NCBI GenBank assembly: GCA_035573715.1
Contig: DATLZZ010000008.1
Location: 4,116 to 68,115, forward strand
DNA from: JACPRL01 sp035573715
Lineage (GTDB): Bacteria; Acidobacteriota; Terriglobia; Acidiferrales; 2-02-FULL-67-57
Reading direction: 5' to 3'
DNA length: 64,000 nt
Each line of letters starts with the position of its first letter. Position 1 is the first letter of the stretch. A model generated the notes under the pieces. That model was not told the DNA's origin, ran no database searches, and saw only the letters and a list, made by a program, of their open reading frames with translations. The translations under genes and the position numbers were made by a program. Below, in pieces: positions 48,615 through 57,767 of the stretch.

Positions 48615-49739
48615 TCAATCAAGTTGCGCCAACGCCCAGCGAGCGTGCTCGGCGAGCAGGGAATCGCTTGAAGCGGCGAACTTCTCGACAAGGGAGCGGA
48701 AACGAGAGTTGCGGGAGTTGCCCAGGGCGACGAGCACGTTGCGGAGGAGGCCGCGCCACTTGGCGCGCCGCACGGGGCTGCTTTGGAAGACCTCTTTGAA
48801 GTCGTCTTCCGTGAGAGAGGCAAGCCACCCGAGGCGCGGGTGGAAAAGCGCCTCGGTGCCCGGTGGTCGGTGAGCGGTGTCCGATGAAGCGCCGAGCTTC
48901 GATTTTCGGTTTTCGAGTTTCGTTTCCGCGGGAGGCGCCGCTGCTAAAAGGCGGCGAGGGTGGAAGAGAGCCAGGTCACTGACAAGGCTCTTGCGGTTGT
49001 AGGGGCAGACGTCCTGGCAGATGTCGCAGCCGAAGACATGGCGGCCGAGCGCGGGACGGAACTCCTCAGGGATGGGGCCGCGGAGCTCGATGGTCAGATA
49101 GCTGAGGCAGCGGCGAGCGTCGAGCACGCAGGGCTCGACGATGGCCCCGGTGGGGCAGGCTTCAATGCACAGCGTGCACGAGCCGCAGCCGTCGGCCTGC
49201 GGCGTCGTGGGCTCGAGCGCCAGGTTGGTCACCAGCACGCCGAGGAAGAAGAATGAGCCAAGCTCAGCGTCCAGCAGGCAGGTATTCTTCGCCTGCCAGC
49301 CGAGTCCGGCGTGCTTGCCGTAAACGCGCTCGAGCACCGGCCCGGTGTCGACGTAGAGCTTGCAGCCGAAATAGTCGCCGGCCTCTTCGGCCAGTCGCCC
49401 GCGCAAGGCCTCGAGTTTTTCTTCAATGATGGTGTGGTAGTCGTCGCCCCAGGCGTAGCGCGAAATCCAACCTCGCTCGGGGTCGGGCGGCGTCTCCGTG
49501 GAACGAGGGTGCGGCGTGTCGTAAGCCAACGCGCAGCAGATGACCGAGCGCGCCTCCGGCATCAACTCGCGCACGTCGCGCCGCTTGGGATTTCTCAGGT
49601 AGTTCATTTCGCCGGTGTAGCCGCGCGCCAGCCATTCGGGGAAACGCCTCAGCTCGGGCAGGTCGGTGGCAGGTGCCACGCCGATTTTGGTGAAGCCGAC
49701 GGCGCGGCCGAGCTCAATCACGCGAGCCGTGGTCAGCAT
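48615..49739 (-). CDS. queG: Epoxyqueuosine reductase
   Basis: 374 residues from the ATG at 49739. N-terminal cobalamin-binding region, then the two 4Fe-4S motifs C-G-S-C-T-L-C-I-E-A-C-P (C185-C195) and C-D-I-C-Q-D-V-C-P (C238-C245); D131 in Y-V-D-T-G-P-V-L corresponds to the catalytic Asp. QueG removes the epoxide oxygen in the last step of queuosine synthesis in tRNA. Residues about 271-296 are an extra, low-complexity insertion (K-L-E-N-R-K-S-K-L) encoded by an intergenic-type repeat, between the second cluster and the HEAT-like C-terminus. The frame is intact. Confidence 0.94.
   Translation of the reverse strand: MLTTARVIELGRAVGFTKIGVAPATDLPELRRFPEWLARGYTGEMNYLRNPKRRDVRELMPEARSVICCALAYDTPHPRSTETPPDPERGWISRYAWGDDYHTIIEEKLEALRGRLAEEAGDYFGCKLYVDTGPVLERVYGKHAGLGWQAKNTCLLDAELGSFFFLGVLVTNLALEPTTPQADGCGSCTLCIEACPTGAIVEPCVLDARRCLSYLTIELRGPIPEEFRPALGRHVFGCDICQDVCPYNRKSLVSDLALFHPRRLLAAAPPAETKLENRKSKLGASSDTAHRPPGTEALFHPRLGWLASLTEDDFKEVFQSSPVRRAKWRGLLRNVLVALGNSRNSRFRSLVEKFAASSDSLLAEHARWALAQLD
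48851..48929. repeat. In-frame repeat insertion within queG
   Basis: On the minus strand this segment contains GAAACTCGAAAACCGAAAATCGAAG-like sequence (shown here only as its key units GAAAACC and GAAAATC) followed by GGTGTCCGATG/CGGTGAGCGG blocks. It resembles the repeat text around 59100-59150 and is not expected in QueG. Confidence 0.4.
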
Positions 49740-49743
49740 GGCT

Positions 49744-51636
49744 CTATTGTGCCACGATGACCGTGCGGGGGATGCTGAGCCGCCGGGCAGTTCCGGCGCG
49801 GTCGTAGGCGACGGCGGTGACGCGATGCTCGCCCGGGGGAAGCCGGCGGACGTCGAGTAGGACTTGCCAGCCGCTGGGAAGGAAATCGTCGCGACCAGTG
49901 CTATTGCGCACGTCGGGGCGGAGCAGTCCGAGGTTGGCGTCGCCCACCGACCGGTCGTCGAGGAAAACTTCAACGCGAGCAACCGGGGCGCCGTGTTTTT
50001 CGTCGGCGGCCCAGCCTTCGATGACCAGCACGTTGCCCCGCACCTCGGCGAGATCAATCCCTCCCGCCGGTCCGCCGTGGAAAAAGATGAGGGTGTCGAA
50101 GGCGCGATGGTCAAAGCTGAGGCAGCGGAAGAGGCGGAAGCGCTTGAGCACTCGGCCGCCGGCGGAGATTTCTACTGGCGGCAACTCTTCGACTTGGGAG
50201 AATATTTGCCGCAGAGCGTTCTCGTGGATCCCGTTCGTCTCGGCGGTGACAAAGAGGGAGTCGCCGCCGTCTTCGCGGGCCAGGTGCACAGAGGAGACGC
50301 CGGTGGCGTCGAGCAGCGGGCCAAGTCCGTACTTGTAGTGCGCGCTGTGATCGAGGGTATAGAGCGGCACGGGGCGACGGCTGTAGAAGGCGTGCTCGAG
50401 CGTTTCGGTGAAGGAAATGCCGAGGAAGAAGCTGCCAGGTGGGAGTTGGGCTAGCGCCTGGTCGGCTTGGTCAGCCATCTGGCGCCAACCGAGGACGTTA
50501 GAGAAAAACGACGGCGCGCCGATCACGCGACTGGCGAAGGTGGCGTTGAGCTCCACACCCACGAAAGCGGTTGTCAGGGCGGCAAGGGCGAGTGTGGCGG
50601 CGCCGAGGCGCCGGGCGGAGCGGCCCTCAAGCCAGATTCCCGCAGCGATGATGGCTGGTACATAGGCCGGCGCGTCCCAATGCTCGCGGAAGTGTTGGCG
50701 TTCGGTCAGTGCGCCGAGAAGAGCAAAAAGGACCAGCGACACGACGGAAAATGAGAACAGGAAAGCGGCGCGATGGTCGTTAGTCTTGAGGGCCAGTCGA
50801 CCCGCTGCCCCAACCGCGACGAGAGCCAGAACGTAGAGCAGCGGGGAAAAGAAGACGGCATGAATAAGGAGATACAGAGAGAGTCCGTGGAAAGAAAATC
50901 CCGGAGCGTGGCGCTCGCTGAGGTGGTAGCGGAGCGCCTCCCAGCCGGCGGGATATTGCTGCCAGGCAAACACGGGCACGAAGACGACGAGTGCGACCAG
51001 AGCAGCCAGGTACGGCCCGGCGGTGCGCAGCTGCGCGCGGCCCTGCGGCGTCAGCAGCAGACAGAGGAGAAGAGAAGGAAAATACAGCACGAGGACATAC
51101 TTGACGTAGAGGCTGATCCCGACGACGAGCCCGGCTAGAACCCAGTCGGCCAAGCGGCTGGAGTTGAGTGCCCGCCAGGTGAGCAGCAGCGCCAGCGACC
51201 AGAAAAACAGCTGCGGCGCGTCCGGCGTGGCCAGCACCCCGAAGGCAGCAAATCCCGGCACAAGAGCCGCCGCCAGCGTCGCAAAGAAAGCAACTGCGGG
51301 TCCGCCGAGAGCGCGCGCCAGGAAGTACACGGGCAGAAGGGTGGCAGTGGAAAAGAGCACGGAGAACAGGCGCACGCCTAGCTCCGTCTTGCCCAGCAGC
51401 GCCATACCGGCACCCACCAGCAGGGCGATGCCGGGCGGCTGGGGACTGAAGGCGTAGGGCGCGCGAGCCGCTTCCCAGGCGTACAATGCCTCGTCCGGAA
51501 TCAGGGCGAGGCTGTGCGCAATAAGCAGGCGAGCGGCCAGTAGCAGCAAGGCGGCGCCGCCCAGCACCAGCAGATGTCTTCTGGAAGTCGAGTCCACGGG
51601 CGGCGTCAGAATGGCAAGCGCCGCGGAGAAAATCAA
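49744..51636 (-). CDS. GT-C (family 39/83-like) membrane glycosyltransferase
   Basis: 630 residues. About twelve membrane helices, with the PMT/ArnT-type acidic motif P-D-E-A-L-Y near residue 47 in the first loop. The C-terminal about 200 residues (430-630) form a soluble domain; its last 100 residues look like an Ig/beta-sandwich (V-A-R-V-E-V-F-L-D-D-R, H-R-V-T-A-V-A-Y-D). GT-C enzymes move sugars from polyprenyl-phosphate carriers to lipids or proteins on the outer side of the membrane. The start overlaps the next gene's 5' end by 26 bases if both longest starts are used; a GTG at 51597 is an alternative. It ends 4 bases from queG's start. Confidence 0.85.
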   Translation of the reverse strand: MIFSAALAILTPPVDSTSRRHLLVLGGAALLLLAARLLIAHSLALIPDEALYAWEAARAPYAFSPQPPGIALLVGAGMALLGKTELGVRLFSVLFSTATLLPVYFLARALGGPAVAFFATLAAALVPGFAAFGVLATPDAPQLFFWSLALLLTWRALNSSRLADWVLAGLVVGISLYVKYVLVLYFPSLLLCLLLTPQGRAQLRTAGPYLAALVALVVFVPVFAWQQYPAGWEALRYHLSERHAPGFSFHGLSLYLLIHAVFFSPLLYVLALVAVGAAGRLALKTNDHRAAFLFSFSVVSLVLFALLGALTERQHFREHWDAPAYVPAIIAAGIWLEGRSARRLGAATLALAALTTAFVGVELNATFASRVIGAPSFFSNVLGWRQMADQADQALAQLPPGSFFLGISFTETLEHAFYSRRPVPLYTLDHSAHYKYGLGPLLDATGVSSVHLAREDGGDSLFVTAETNGIHENALRQIFSQVEELPPVEISAGGRVLKRFRLFRCLSFDHRAFDTLIFFHGGPAGGIDLAEVRGNVLVIEGWAADEKHGAPVARVEVFLDDRSVGDANLGLLRPDVRNSTGRDDFLPSGWQVLLDVRRLPPGEHRVTAVAYDRAGTARRLSIPRTVIVAQ

Positions 51637-51652
51637 GGAAGGTCAGCAGGCG

Positions 51653-52996
51653 ATGGGGAGCGGGCGGGAGTGGGCGAGGTGGCGGGCGCCAGCGGCGGTA
51701 GTGCTGCTCGGTGTTGTGGCCTATTGGCCGGCGCTCAACAACCCCTTCGTGGCCGATGATTACGCCTTCTTCTGGTACGTCGACCGCTTGCAGGGGCACT
51801 GGACCGACCTGGCGCTGCACCCGCTGGGGTTGCGGCGGGTGGTGAGCACGCTGTTCTTCGCGCTCTGCTACCAGCTCTTCGGTTTTGCTCCGGCGGGCTA
51901 CTACGCCGCCAACCTGTTGCTCCACCTGTTGATCAGTGGTCTGGTGGGGGTGCTGGTGGGAGCGTTGTCACGGGAGCGCACCGCCGGCGCGGCGGCGGCG
52001 CTCTTCTTCGTCGCCTACGAGCGCCACCAGGAGGCGGTGTTCTGGATCACGGCGCACCACGAGCTGTTTGTTTCGTTGGGCGTGCTGGCGACGGTGTGGT
52101 TCTTCTGGCGCTACCGGACGCAAGGGCGCTGGAGGGACTACGGGCTGGCGCTGGGGGCGCTGGGATTCAGCGCGTTGTCCAAAGAGTCGTTCATCGTAGT
52201 GGCGCCGCTGCTGGTGTGGTTGGAGGTGTGCTTTTTCGGGTGGCGAGGGTGGCGGCGATGGGTGGCGTACGCGCCCTTCGTACTGGGCGTCGCTGCCTAC
52301 GCGGCGCAGATGTACTCGGTGCGACAGGAGGTGCCGCTCTACGCGCTCTACTACGGAATCACGCCGCATTTCTTTGTGGCGTTTGGCAAGACCGTCGCCC
52401 GCCTGCTGGTATTCGTGCTTGTGTTCCTGCTGCTGGCTTGGTGGGTGGGCCGGCGGGCGGGGGAGGGCACGTTGAAGTGGCTGCGGGAAGAGAAGGCGGT
52501 CTGGTTCTTCTTCGGCTGGTTGCTGATTGCGCCCATCCCCTACAGTTTTCTCTTGTATCTCGATCAACTGCCGAGCCGCCAAACCTACTTGCCCTCGGTG
52601 GCGACCGCGGCGCTGGTGGGATTGCTGTTCGAGCGCGCGGCCCAGCTGGCGGGGAGCACCCGGCTTCGCTACGCGCCGGCGGCGCTGCTGGCGGTGATTC
52701 TGACGGGGAATGTGCTGTATGTTTGGAAGAAAGACACCGACTACTTGCACCGGGCGGCGCCGACCGGAGAGTTGATCGTATTGCTGAACCGGCAGACAGG
52801 GAGCGAGCCGATCGCGATTTACGGCTTCCCCTACGAGCACTTCATTGGCGAAGCCGCGGTTCGGTATTTCGCGCCGCGGCACCTTGAGCAGGTGCGCTTC
52901 CTGAAACCCGGCCAGGCGGCGCCGGAGGGAAGCCGGGTGCTGCACTGGAATGACGAGCGCGAGAACTATGAGATACTGAGCCCCGGCACCAAGTGA
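51653..52996 (+). CDS. GT-C type multi-membrane protein, probable glycosyltransferase
   Basis: 447 residues from the ATG at 51653, preceded by GGAAGG (an ATG at 51611 overlaps the divergent gene). About eleven membrane segments. A-D-D-Y-A-F-F near residue 40 is the usual acidic motif of GT-C enzymes after the first helix, and H-x-x-N-L-L-L-H-L appears near residue 82. The C-terminal soluble part is short. It probably glycosylates an envelope lipid or protein; acceptor unknown. It is divergent from a second GT-C gene. Confidence 0.8.
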   Translation: MGSGREWARWRAPAAVVLLGVVAYWPALNNPFVADDYAFFWYVDRLQGHWTDLALHPLGLRRVVSTLFFALCYQLFGFAPAGYYAANLLLHLLISGLVGVLVGALSRERTAGAAAALFFVAYERHQEAVFWITAHHELFVSLGVLATVWFFWRYRTQGRWRDYGLALGALGFSALSKESFIVVAPLLVWLEVCFFGWRGWRRWVAYAPFVLGVAAYAAQMYSVRQEVPLYALYYGITPHFFVAFGKTVARLLVFVLVFLLLAWWVGRRAGEGTLKWLREEKAVWFFFGWLLIAPIPYSFLLYLDQLPSRQTYLPSVATAALVGLLFERAAQLAGSTRLRYAPAALLAVILTGNVLYVWKKDTDYLHRAAPTGELIVLLNRQTGSEPIAIYGFPYEHFIGEAAVRYFAPRHLEQVRFLKPGQAAPEGSRVLHWNDERENYEILSPGTK

Positions 52997-53000
52997 TCTG

Positions 53001-53420
53001 ATGCGATCCTCCGCGGTGATTCTCACTCTGGCGATGGCGACCGCGGCAGCAGCCGCGGAGGCTGAGGCCGTGCGCGCCGGCTACGAAATGCTCTACCAGG
53101 GCAACCCGGCCCGGCGCCTACGAGCACTTCCGCGCGGGGGCAGAAGGAGTTCGAGGCGCGCAGCGCCGTGCTCATCAGCCGGGCCAAGGCGCGGTAGCCC
53201 TTGGCCTTGGCGGCGCCCCGCGCCGCCCACCACATACCCTTGTTCTGCTGGAACTTGCAGCCTGAGAGCGCTCCGTAGGTCAGCCCCAGATAGAGCGCCG
53301 CATCAGGGTCGCGCTTTGTTCTTGTCGTACGGCGAGGACGCCCTCCAACTCGACCCGCGCCGCGGCGACGCCTACTTCACGCCAGAAGTACCCCGAGAAC
53401 CCGGGTATAACTTCTACCGG
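53001..53420 (+). pseudogene. Scrambled remnant of an exported TPR-like protein
   Basis: The frame starts with an ATG at 53001, a signal peptide (to about 53060) and A-V-R-A-G-Y-E-M-L-Y-Q-G-N-P-A. It then loses sense; the next frame continues A-Y-E-H-F-R-A-G, showing a frameshift near 53110. Bases about 53190-53305 encode on the opposite strand A-L-Y-L-G-L-T-Y-G-A-L-S-G and M-W-W-A-A-R, and 53325-53370 on the plus strand encode Y-G-E-D-A-L-Q-L-D-P-R-R-G-D-A-Y. All three pieces look like the same TPR family. The gene is therefore broken, with an inverted internal segment. The 471-base open frame is not a real protein. Confidence 0.6.
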
Positions 53421-53898
53421 CGCGGGTGCAGGGGCAGTCATGGGAGTTCGCGAAGGCGGTGGCAACGCTGACGCCTACGATTGAGGCCGGGTGGCCTTAC
53501 GGGCGACGTTGGCCAGGAAGTAGGGCCCAAAAATAAAATCCTCGCCCGCTCCCCCGCAAGGCCGTGGGATCAGGCTTCGGAATAAACGGCCGATGGGTTG
53601 GATTGGCTGGGGCCGGAGTCGCTAGCCGATTCGGGGGAGAAGAGGGTTTGGAACCATGAAATGAGGGACCGTTCGGGGCGCCTAATCCCCGTTCAGCCGT
53701 CTTTTTTCCCCATTCAGGGGAAACCGGTATGTTTTCCAGCAACTTAGGGTAGAATACTGGGGTGTTTTTGAAGGCAGGGGTCTATTTGGTGGGTGACCGA
53801 AGTTGAGGAGTTCAGGTCTGATTTCGAGACGAGTTCTAATAGGGTCGTTGACCGAGTCACCCACCGGCCCCAATCTGACACCCTAAAAGGGGGAGTGC
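53421..53898. other. Intergenic region and leader before the radical SAM locus
   Basis: About 480 bases with no convincing ORF. The first half is G-rich non-coding sequence. TAGAAT at 53750-53755 is a probable -10 box (no good -35). Downstream the leader has a perfect 10-base inverted repeat. Confidence 0.55.
53750..53865 (+). promoter_or_regulatory. Promoter and structured leader of the radical SAM locus
   Basis: TAGAAT (53750-53755) followed by a leader of about 135 bases. GGTGGGTGAC (53788-53797) pairs with GTCACCCACC (53856-53865), enclosing a 58-base loop. This could be a regulatory RNA element; I do not recognise a known riboswitch class. Confidence 0.4.
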
Positions 53899-55998
53899 AT
53901 GGCATCGCTGAGTACAAAGGTTTTGAAAGTTTTCGACACTGCCCTGTGCCACACGGCCGGGGCGGCGTTCAACACCATCCAGTTCTTCAACCGGTATTGG
54001 CCCAACCCATCGTTCACGCCCAAGTGGTCGGACAAGCCGCTGCTGAAATCCTACCAGAAGACCAAACCGACCCTGGGCTGGCCGCGGGAGACCGATTCGC
54101 TCTGCCCGGAATGCGTCAAAGAGGCGCGGGCGAAGATTCTCAGCGGAGAGCAGGACTGGCGGAGCCTGCTGACCGAGAAGGTGGGCGAAATCAAGGCCCG
54201 CATCGTGGAGCGCGACGGCCAGGTGTGGATGGAGAAGGACTGCCCCATTCACGGCCATTTCGAAGACATCATGGCCATTGACTCGAAGTTCTTGGCCTGG
54301 ATTGAGAGGAACTTCCCCGGGCGCGACATCCGCTCGCACAACGACGCCGAGCTGCACAACCACGGCTCTTCGACCATCCGGCACGGGCGCGGGGCCGTGC
54401 TGACGGTGGACCTGACCAACCGCTGCAACATGATGTGCGACCCCTGCTTTATGGACGCCAACCAGGTGGGATTCGTGCACGAGCTGAGCTGGGAAGAGAT
54501 TGTCGAGATCCTCGACAACGCCATCACCTTGAAGCCCAAGCGTCAGATGTCGGTTCAGTTTTCGGGGGGCGAGCCGACGATGTCGCCCTACTTCATCGAC
54601 GCGGTGCGGTACGCGCGCAAGGTGGGCTACAACTCGGTTCAGGCGGCGACCAACGGCATCGAGTTCGCCAAGTCAAAGGAGTACTGCCGGCGGGCGTTCG
54701 AGGCCGGCCTGCGCTACGTCTATTTGCAGTTCGACGGCATCGGCAACGACGCCAACAGCCACCGGCAGGTGGGGAACCTGTTCGACGTCAAGCTGAAGGC
54801 CATTGACAACCTGCACGAGGCGGGCGTGGAGATTATTCTGGTGACTACGCTCATCAACGGCATCAACAACGACCAAGTGGGGCCGATCATCAACTTCGCG
54901 CGGGAAAACCCCGGGAAGATCTGCTTTATCGCCTTCCAGCCGGTCAGCTTCACCGGGCGCGATGAAGACATTACGCCGGAGCGCCGCCTGCGCCAGCGCT
55001 ACACCCTGAGCCACATGGCCAACGACGTAAAGAAACAGGTCGGGATCACCGAGCCGACCCGCGACTGGTTCCCGCTCTCGCTGATGGGGGCATTCGCTGA
55101 TGTCGCGGATGTAGCCCATGGTCCCAACGCCGATTGGGGCCAGGTGAGCTGCTCCTGCCATCCGAACTGCGGCGTGGGCACGGCCATCATGGTCAACAAA
55201 AAGAACGGCGAGTGGGCGCCGGTGCCGGAGTTCCTGAACGTGCCGCAGCTCATCCGCGACATGCAGAGCGTGACCGACTCCTGCCGCAGCCCGAAGTTTT
55301 CCGCCCTCCTAGCGGGGCTGGCGCTGCTGAAGAACTACAAGCCCTACAAGGCTCCGCCCAGTCTGACGCTGGCCTCGCTGTGGAAGAAGTTCGACAAGTC
55401 GCTGGGCATGACCAAGGACACGGCGAAGAAGTACGGCGACAGCTCACCCAACCGTACGCTGGAAGACGCCATCAAGCGCCGCGAGACCGACCCGTGGAAC
55501 TTCCTCTTCATCGCCGGCATGTGGTTTCAGGACTTGTTCAACTACGACTTCCGGCGGACGGAGATGTGCGTCATTCCGTACGCCACGCAGCTCGGCGAAG
55601 TCTCCTTCTGCGCCTACAACACCGGCATCGGCTGGCGGAAGATCATCGAAAACATGTACAAGAACGCCACCGTGGCGGAGTGGTACCGCACCCACGGCAA
55701 GCACGAGATTTACGCCAAGGGCAAGGCAGTGCCGCTGGAGCAGTTCACGCCCAAGCTGCGCCTGCGCGAGGAGGACGTCAACCGCAAGCGCGAAGTGGCC
55801 CACGACATCCCGCTCACGGCCGCCGAAGAGGAACGCATGCGTCGCAAGCTGGAGTGGGAGGCGCGCCAGGCCCGCGAACTCTATGAGGAGATGGTGCTGA
55901 AGAAGCCCAAGCCGCAGTTGATTCAACTCGGCGGGCTGACCCAGTCGGTCGCCCCGCCGGCAGAGTCGGTGAGCGCTTCAGCGCACGGCGACGACTAG
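53899..55998 (+). CDS. Radical SAM enzyme, MJ0619/tetraether synthase (Tes)-like
   Basis: 699 residues. The N-terminal part has C-P-E-C (C69, C72) and, later, D-C-P-I-H-G (C115, H118), the metal-binding arrangement of the MJ0619/Tes group. The radical SAM motif is C176-N-M-M-C180-D-P-C183 and G-G-E-P-T follows at 223-227. Further Cys (S-C-S-C-H-P-N-C-G-V-G-T near 415) may bind extra clusters, as in Tes. Tes joins lipid tails through C-C bonds to make membrane-spanning lipids; Acidobacteriota are known to make such lipids. A role in membrane-lipid coupling is therefore plausible but inferred. The C-terminal about 100 residues are a charged helix and tail ending A-H-G-D-D, shared with the next gene. 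Confidence 0.85.
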   Translation: MASLSTKVLKVFDTALCHTAGAAFNTIQFFNRYWPNPSFTPKWSDKPLLKSYQKTKPTLGWPRETDSLCPECVKEARAKILSGEQDWRSLLTEKVGEIKARIVERDGQVWMEKDCPIHGHFEDIMAIDSKFLAWIERNFPGRDIRSHNDAELHNHGSSTIRHGRGAVLTVDLTNRCNMMCDPCFMDANQVGFVHELSWEEIVEILDNAITLKPKRQMSVQFSGGEPTMSPYFIDAVRYARKVGYNSVQAATNGIEFAKSKEYCRRAFEAGLRYVYLQFDGIGNDANSHRQVGNLFDVKLKAIDNLHEAGVEIILVTTLINGINNDQVGPIINFARENPGKICFIAFQPVSFTGRDEDITPERRLRQRYTLSHMANDVKKQVGITEPTRDWFPLSLMGAFADVADVAHGPNADWGQVSCSCHPNCGVGTAIMVNKKNGEWAPVPEFLNVPQLIRDMQSVTDSCRSPKFSALLAGLALLKNYKPYKAPPSLTLASLWKKFDKSLGMTKDTAKKYGDSSPNRTLEDAIKRRETDPWNFLFIAGMWFQDLFNYDFRRTEMCVIPYATQLGEVSFCAYNTGIGWRKIIENMYKNATVAEWYRTHGKHEIYAKGKAVPLEQFTPKLRLREEDVNRKREVAHDIPLTAAEEERMRRKLEWEARQARELYEEMVLKKPKPQLIQLGGLTQSVAPPAESVSASAHGDD

Positions 55999-56001
55999 AA
56001 C

Positions 56002-56030
56002 TTGACCCGCGCTCGCGGGTCGGGTATGTT
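56002..56030 (+). promoter_or_regulatory. Possible internal promoter between the two radical SAM genes
   Basis: TTGACC (56002-56007), 17-base spacer, TATGTT (56025-56030). The spacer includes a CCCGCG/CGCGGG palindrome, and CCCGTTGC/GCAACGGG (56040-56047, 56058-56065) forms a hairpin after it. Confidence 0.4.
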
Positions 56031-56105
56031 GCCCTTTTACCCGTTGCAGCGGGAAAGGCAACGGGGTGATTGGTGGAACGCATCATGGTAGCAAGGAGAT
56101 GACTC

Positions 56106-57752
56106 ATGGCTGAGGCACTCAAGCTGCTCACGGCGAAGCGTCCCCAGGTGGCCAAGGTCACTAAGCCCCTCAACGTCGACCGTCACCCCTTCGAGGACTA
56201 CCTTTCCAATCCGCACATGCGGAAGTTTCTCGGCCTGCTCACCCAGAAGGGCGCCGATGGGCTGTGCTACCTGGAGAAAGTCTTTGCGACCTACGACGAC
56301 CCGAACCTGGGGGTCCTCGACCGCTTCAAGTACTTCATTCCCCACCAGGCCATCGAGTTCTTCCGCGCCAAGGGCAATGTGGACAAGGAAGTCATCAAGG
56401 AGAAAGTCTTCCACCACCAGCCCACGGTGCGCTCGCTCATTAACACCGCCAAGTCCATCGCCACTTATGGACTGACGACCCCGCAGCGCTTCGTCGCTCC
56501 GCTCATCGTGGTCTGGAACATCACCCAGGCCTGCAACCTGACCTGCAAACACTGTTACCAGGACGCCACCCACAAGCCGCTGGCCGATGAGCTCACGTGG
56601 GAAGAGAAGCAGCGGGTGCTCGACGAAATGGCGGACAGCTACGTTCCTTTCGTCGCCTTCGCCGGCGGCGAGCCCCTGGTCTGCAAGGACATCTGGAAAG
56701 TCCTCGAGCACTGCAAAAAGCGCAAGATCCACGTCACCGTGGCCACCAACGGCACGATGCTGACCAAGGAAGTCTGTCAGCGCCTTGTGGAAGTCGGCGT
56801 CAAGTACGTCGAAGTTTCGCTCGATTCCATTGACCCGGACGAACACGACAGCTTCCGCGGGCTCAAGGGCGCCTGGAAGCGCTCCACCGAGGGCATCCGG
56901 AACGTCGCCTCGACGCCGGGCCTGCGCGCCGGCATCGCCACCTGCTTCACCCGCGCCAACGTTCACACCGCCGACGACATGATCAACCTGGCCAAGGACC
57001 TCGGCTGCACCACCTTCGTCCACTTCAACTTCATCCCTGTCGGCCGCGGCAAGGAGATCGCTCAGTACGACCTGACGCCGGCGCAGCGTGAGAACCTGCT
57101 GCGCACCCTGAACAAGCACCTGCAGGAGGGCGAAATCTCCATCATGTCCACCGCGCCGCAGTTCGGGCGCGCCTGCATCGTCTACGGCTCCGAGGACGGC
57201 CTGATGGCTACCGGCCACGCCGGCTCGGGCCGCGGCAAGCAGACCAAGGTGTTGTCGAAGTACATCGGTGGCTGCGGGGCGGGGCGCTGCTACTGCTCCA
57301 TCCAGCCCAACGGCAAGGTCAACCCCTGCGTCTACATCCCGTCGCACGAAGTGGGCGACCTGCGGCGCTCGCACTTCCTCGACATCTGGAACAACTCGCT
57401 CTTCGACCTCCTCAGCGACCGTGACGACCGTGGCGACCACTGCGGCGTTTGCGACTACCGCCACTACTGCGGCGGCTGCCGCGCCCGCGCCGTCAGCTAC
57501 ACCGGCGACATCCAGGCCGGCGACCCGGGCTGCGTCTACAACATCCACCTCTGGGACGACATCACCACCAGCCAGAAGGGCCAGCTTGTGGTGCTCGGCC
57601 AGAACAGCTTTCCCGACAACCTGCTCGCCGGGATGACCGACGGCCGCTTCTCCAGCCAGAAGCAGGCGCCCGACATCCTGCTCAGCCAGCTCTCGACCGT
57701 CATTGACGACGTTGTCGGCCAGGCCGGCGCTCAGGCCCACGGCGACGACTAA
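56106..57752 (+). CDS. Radical SAM/SPASM protein paired with the Tes-like enzyme
   Basis: 548 residues with AAGGAG before the ATG. An unusual N-terminal extension of about 130 residues (charged and helical, ending F-V-A-P-L-I-V-V-W-N) precedes the radical SAM domain: C143-N-L-T-C147-K-H-C150 and G-G-E-P at 187-190. A SPASM-type C-terminus follows with C-G-A-G-R-C-Y-C near 398 and C-G-V-C-D-Y-R-H-Y-C-G-G-C near 450, giving ligands for two auxiliary 4Fe-4S clusters. The domain is like NirJ/AhbD haem-precursor enzymes and peptide-modifying SPASM enzymes, but neither haem-d1 genes nor a small precursor peptide gene is close. It ends in the same A-H-G-D-D as its neighbour and is closed by a strong terminator. 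Confidence 0.86.
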   Translation: MAEALKLLTAKRPQVAKVTKPLNVDRHPFEDYLSNPHMRKFLGLLTQKGADGLCYLEKVFATYDDPNLGVLDRFKYFIPHQAIEFFRAKGNVDKEVIKEKVFHHQPTVRSLINTAKSIATYGLTTPQRFVAPLIVVWNITQACNLTCKHCYQDATHKPLADELTWEEKQRVLDEMADSYVPFVAFAGGEPLVCKDIWKVLEHCKKRKIHVTVATNGTMLTKEVCQRLVEVGVKYVEVSLDSIDPDEHDSFRGLKGAWKRSTEGIRNVASTPGLRAGIATCFTRANVHTADDMINLAKDLGCTTFVHFNFIPVGRGKEIAQYDLTPAQRENLLRTLNKHLQEGEISIMSTAPQFGRACIVYGSEDGLMATGHAGSGRGKQTKVLSKYIGGCGAGRCYCSIQPNGKVNPCVYIPSHEVGDLRRSHFLDIWNNSLFDLLSDRDDRGDHCGVCDYRHYCGGCRARAVSYTGDIQAGDPGCVYNIHLWDDITTSQKGQLVVLGQNSFPDNLLAGMTDGRFSSQKQAPDILLSQLSTVIDDVVGQAGAQAHGDD

Positions 57753-57767
57753 CTCCAGGGTTCACGA

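Noticed and set aside
53001..53471. 157-codon open frame as a real protein
   Set aside because: After the first about 35 residues it is Arg/Pro/Ser-rich low-complexity translation, while pieces in other frames and on the other strand carry the plausible family sequence.
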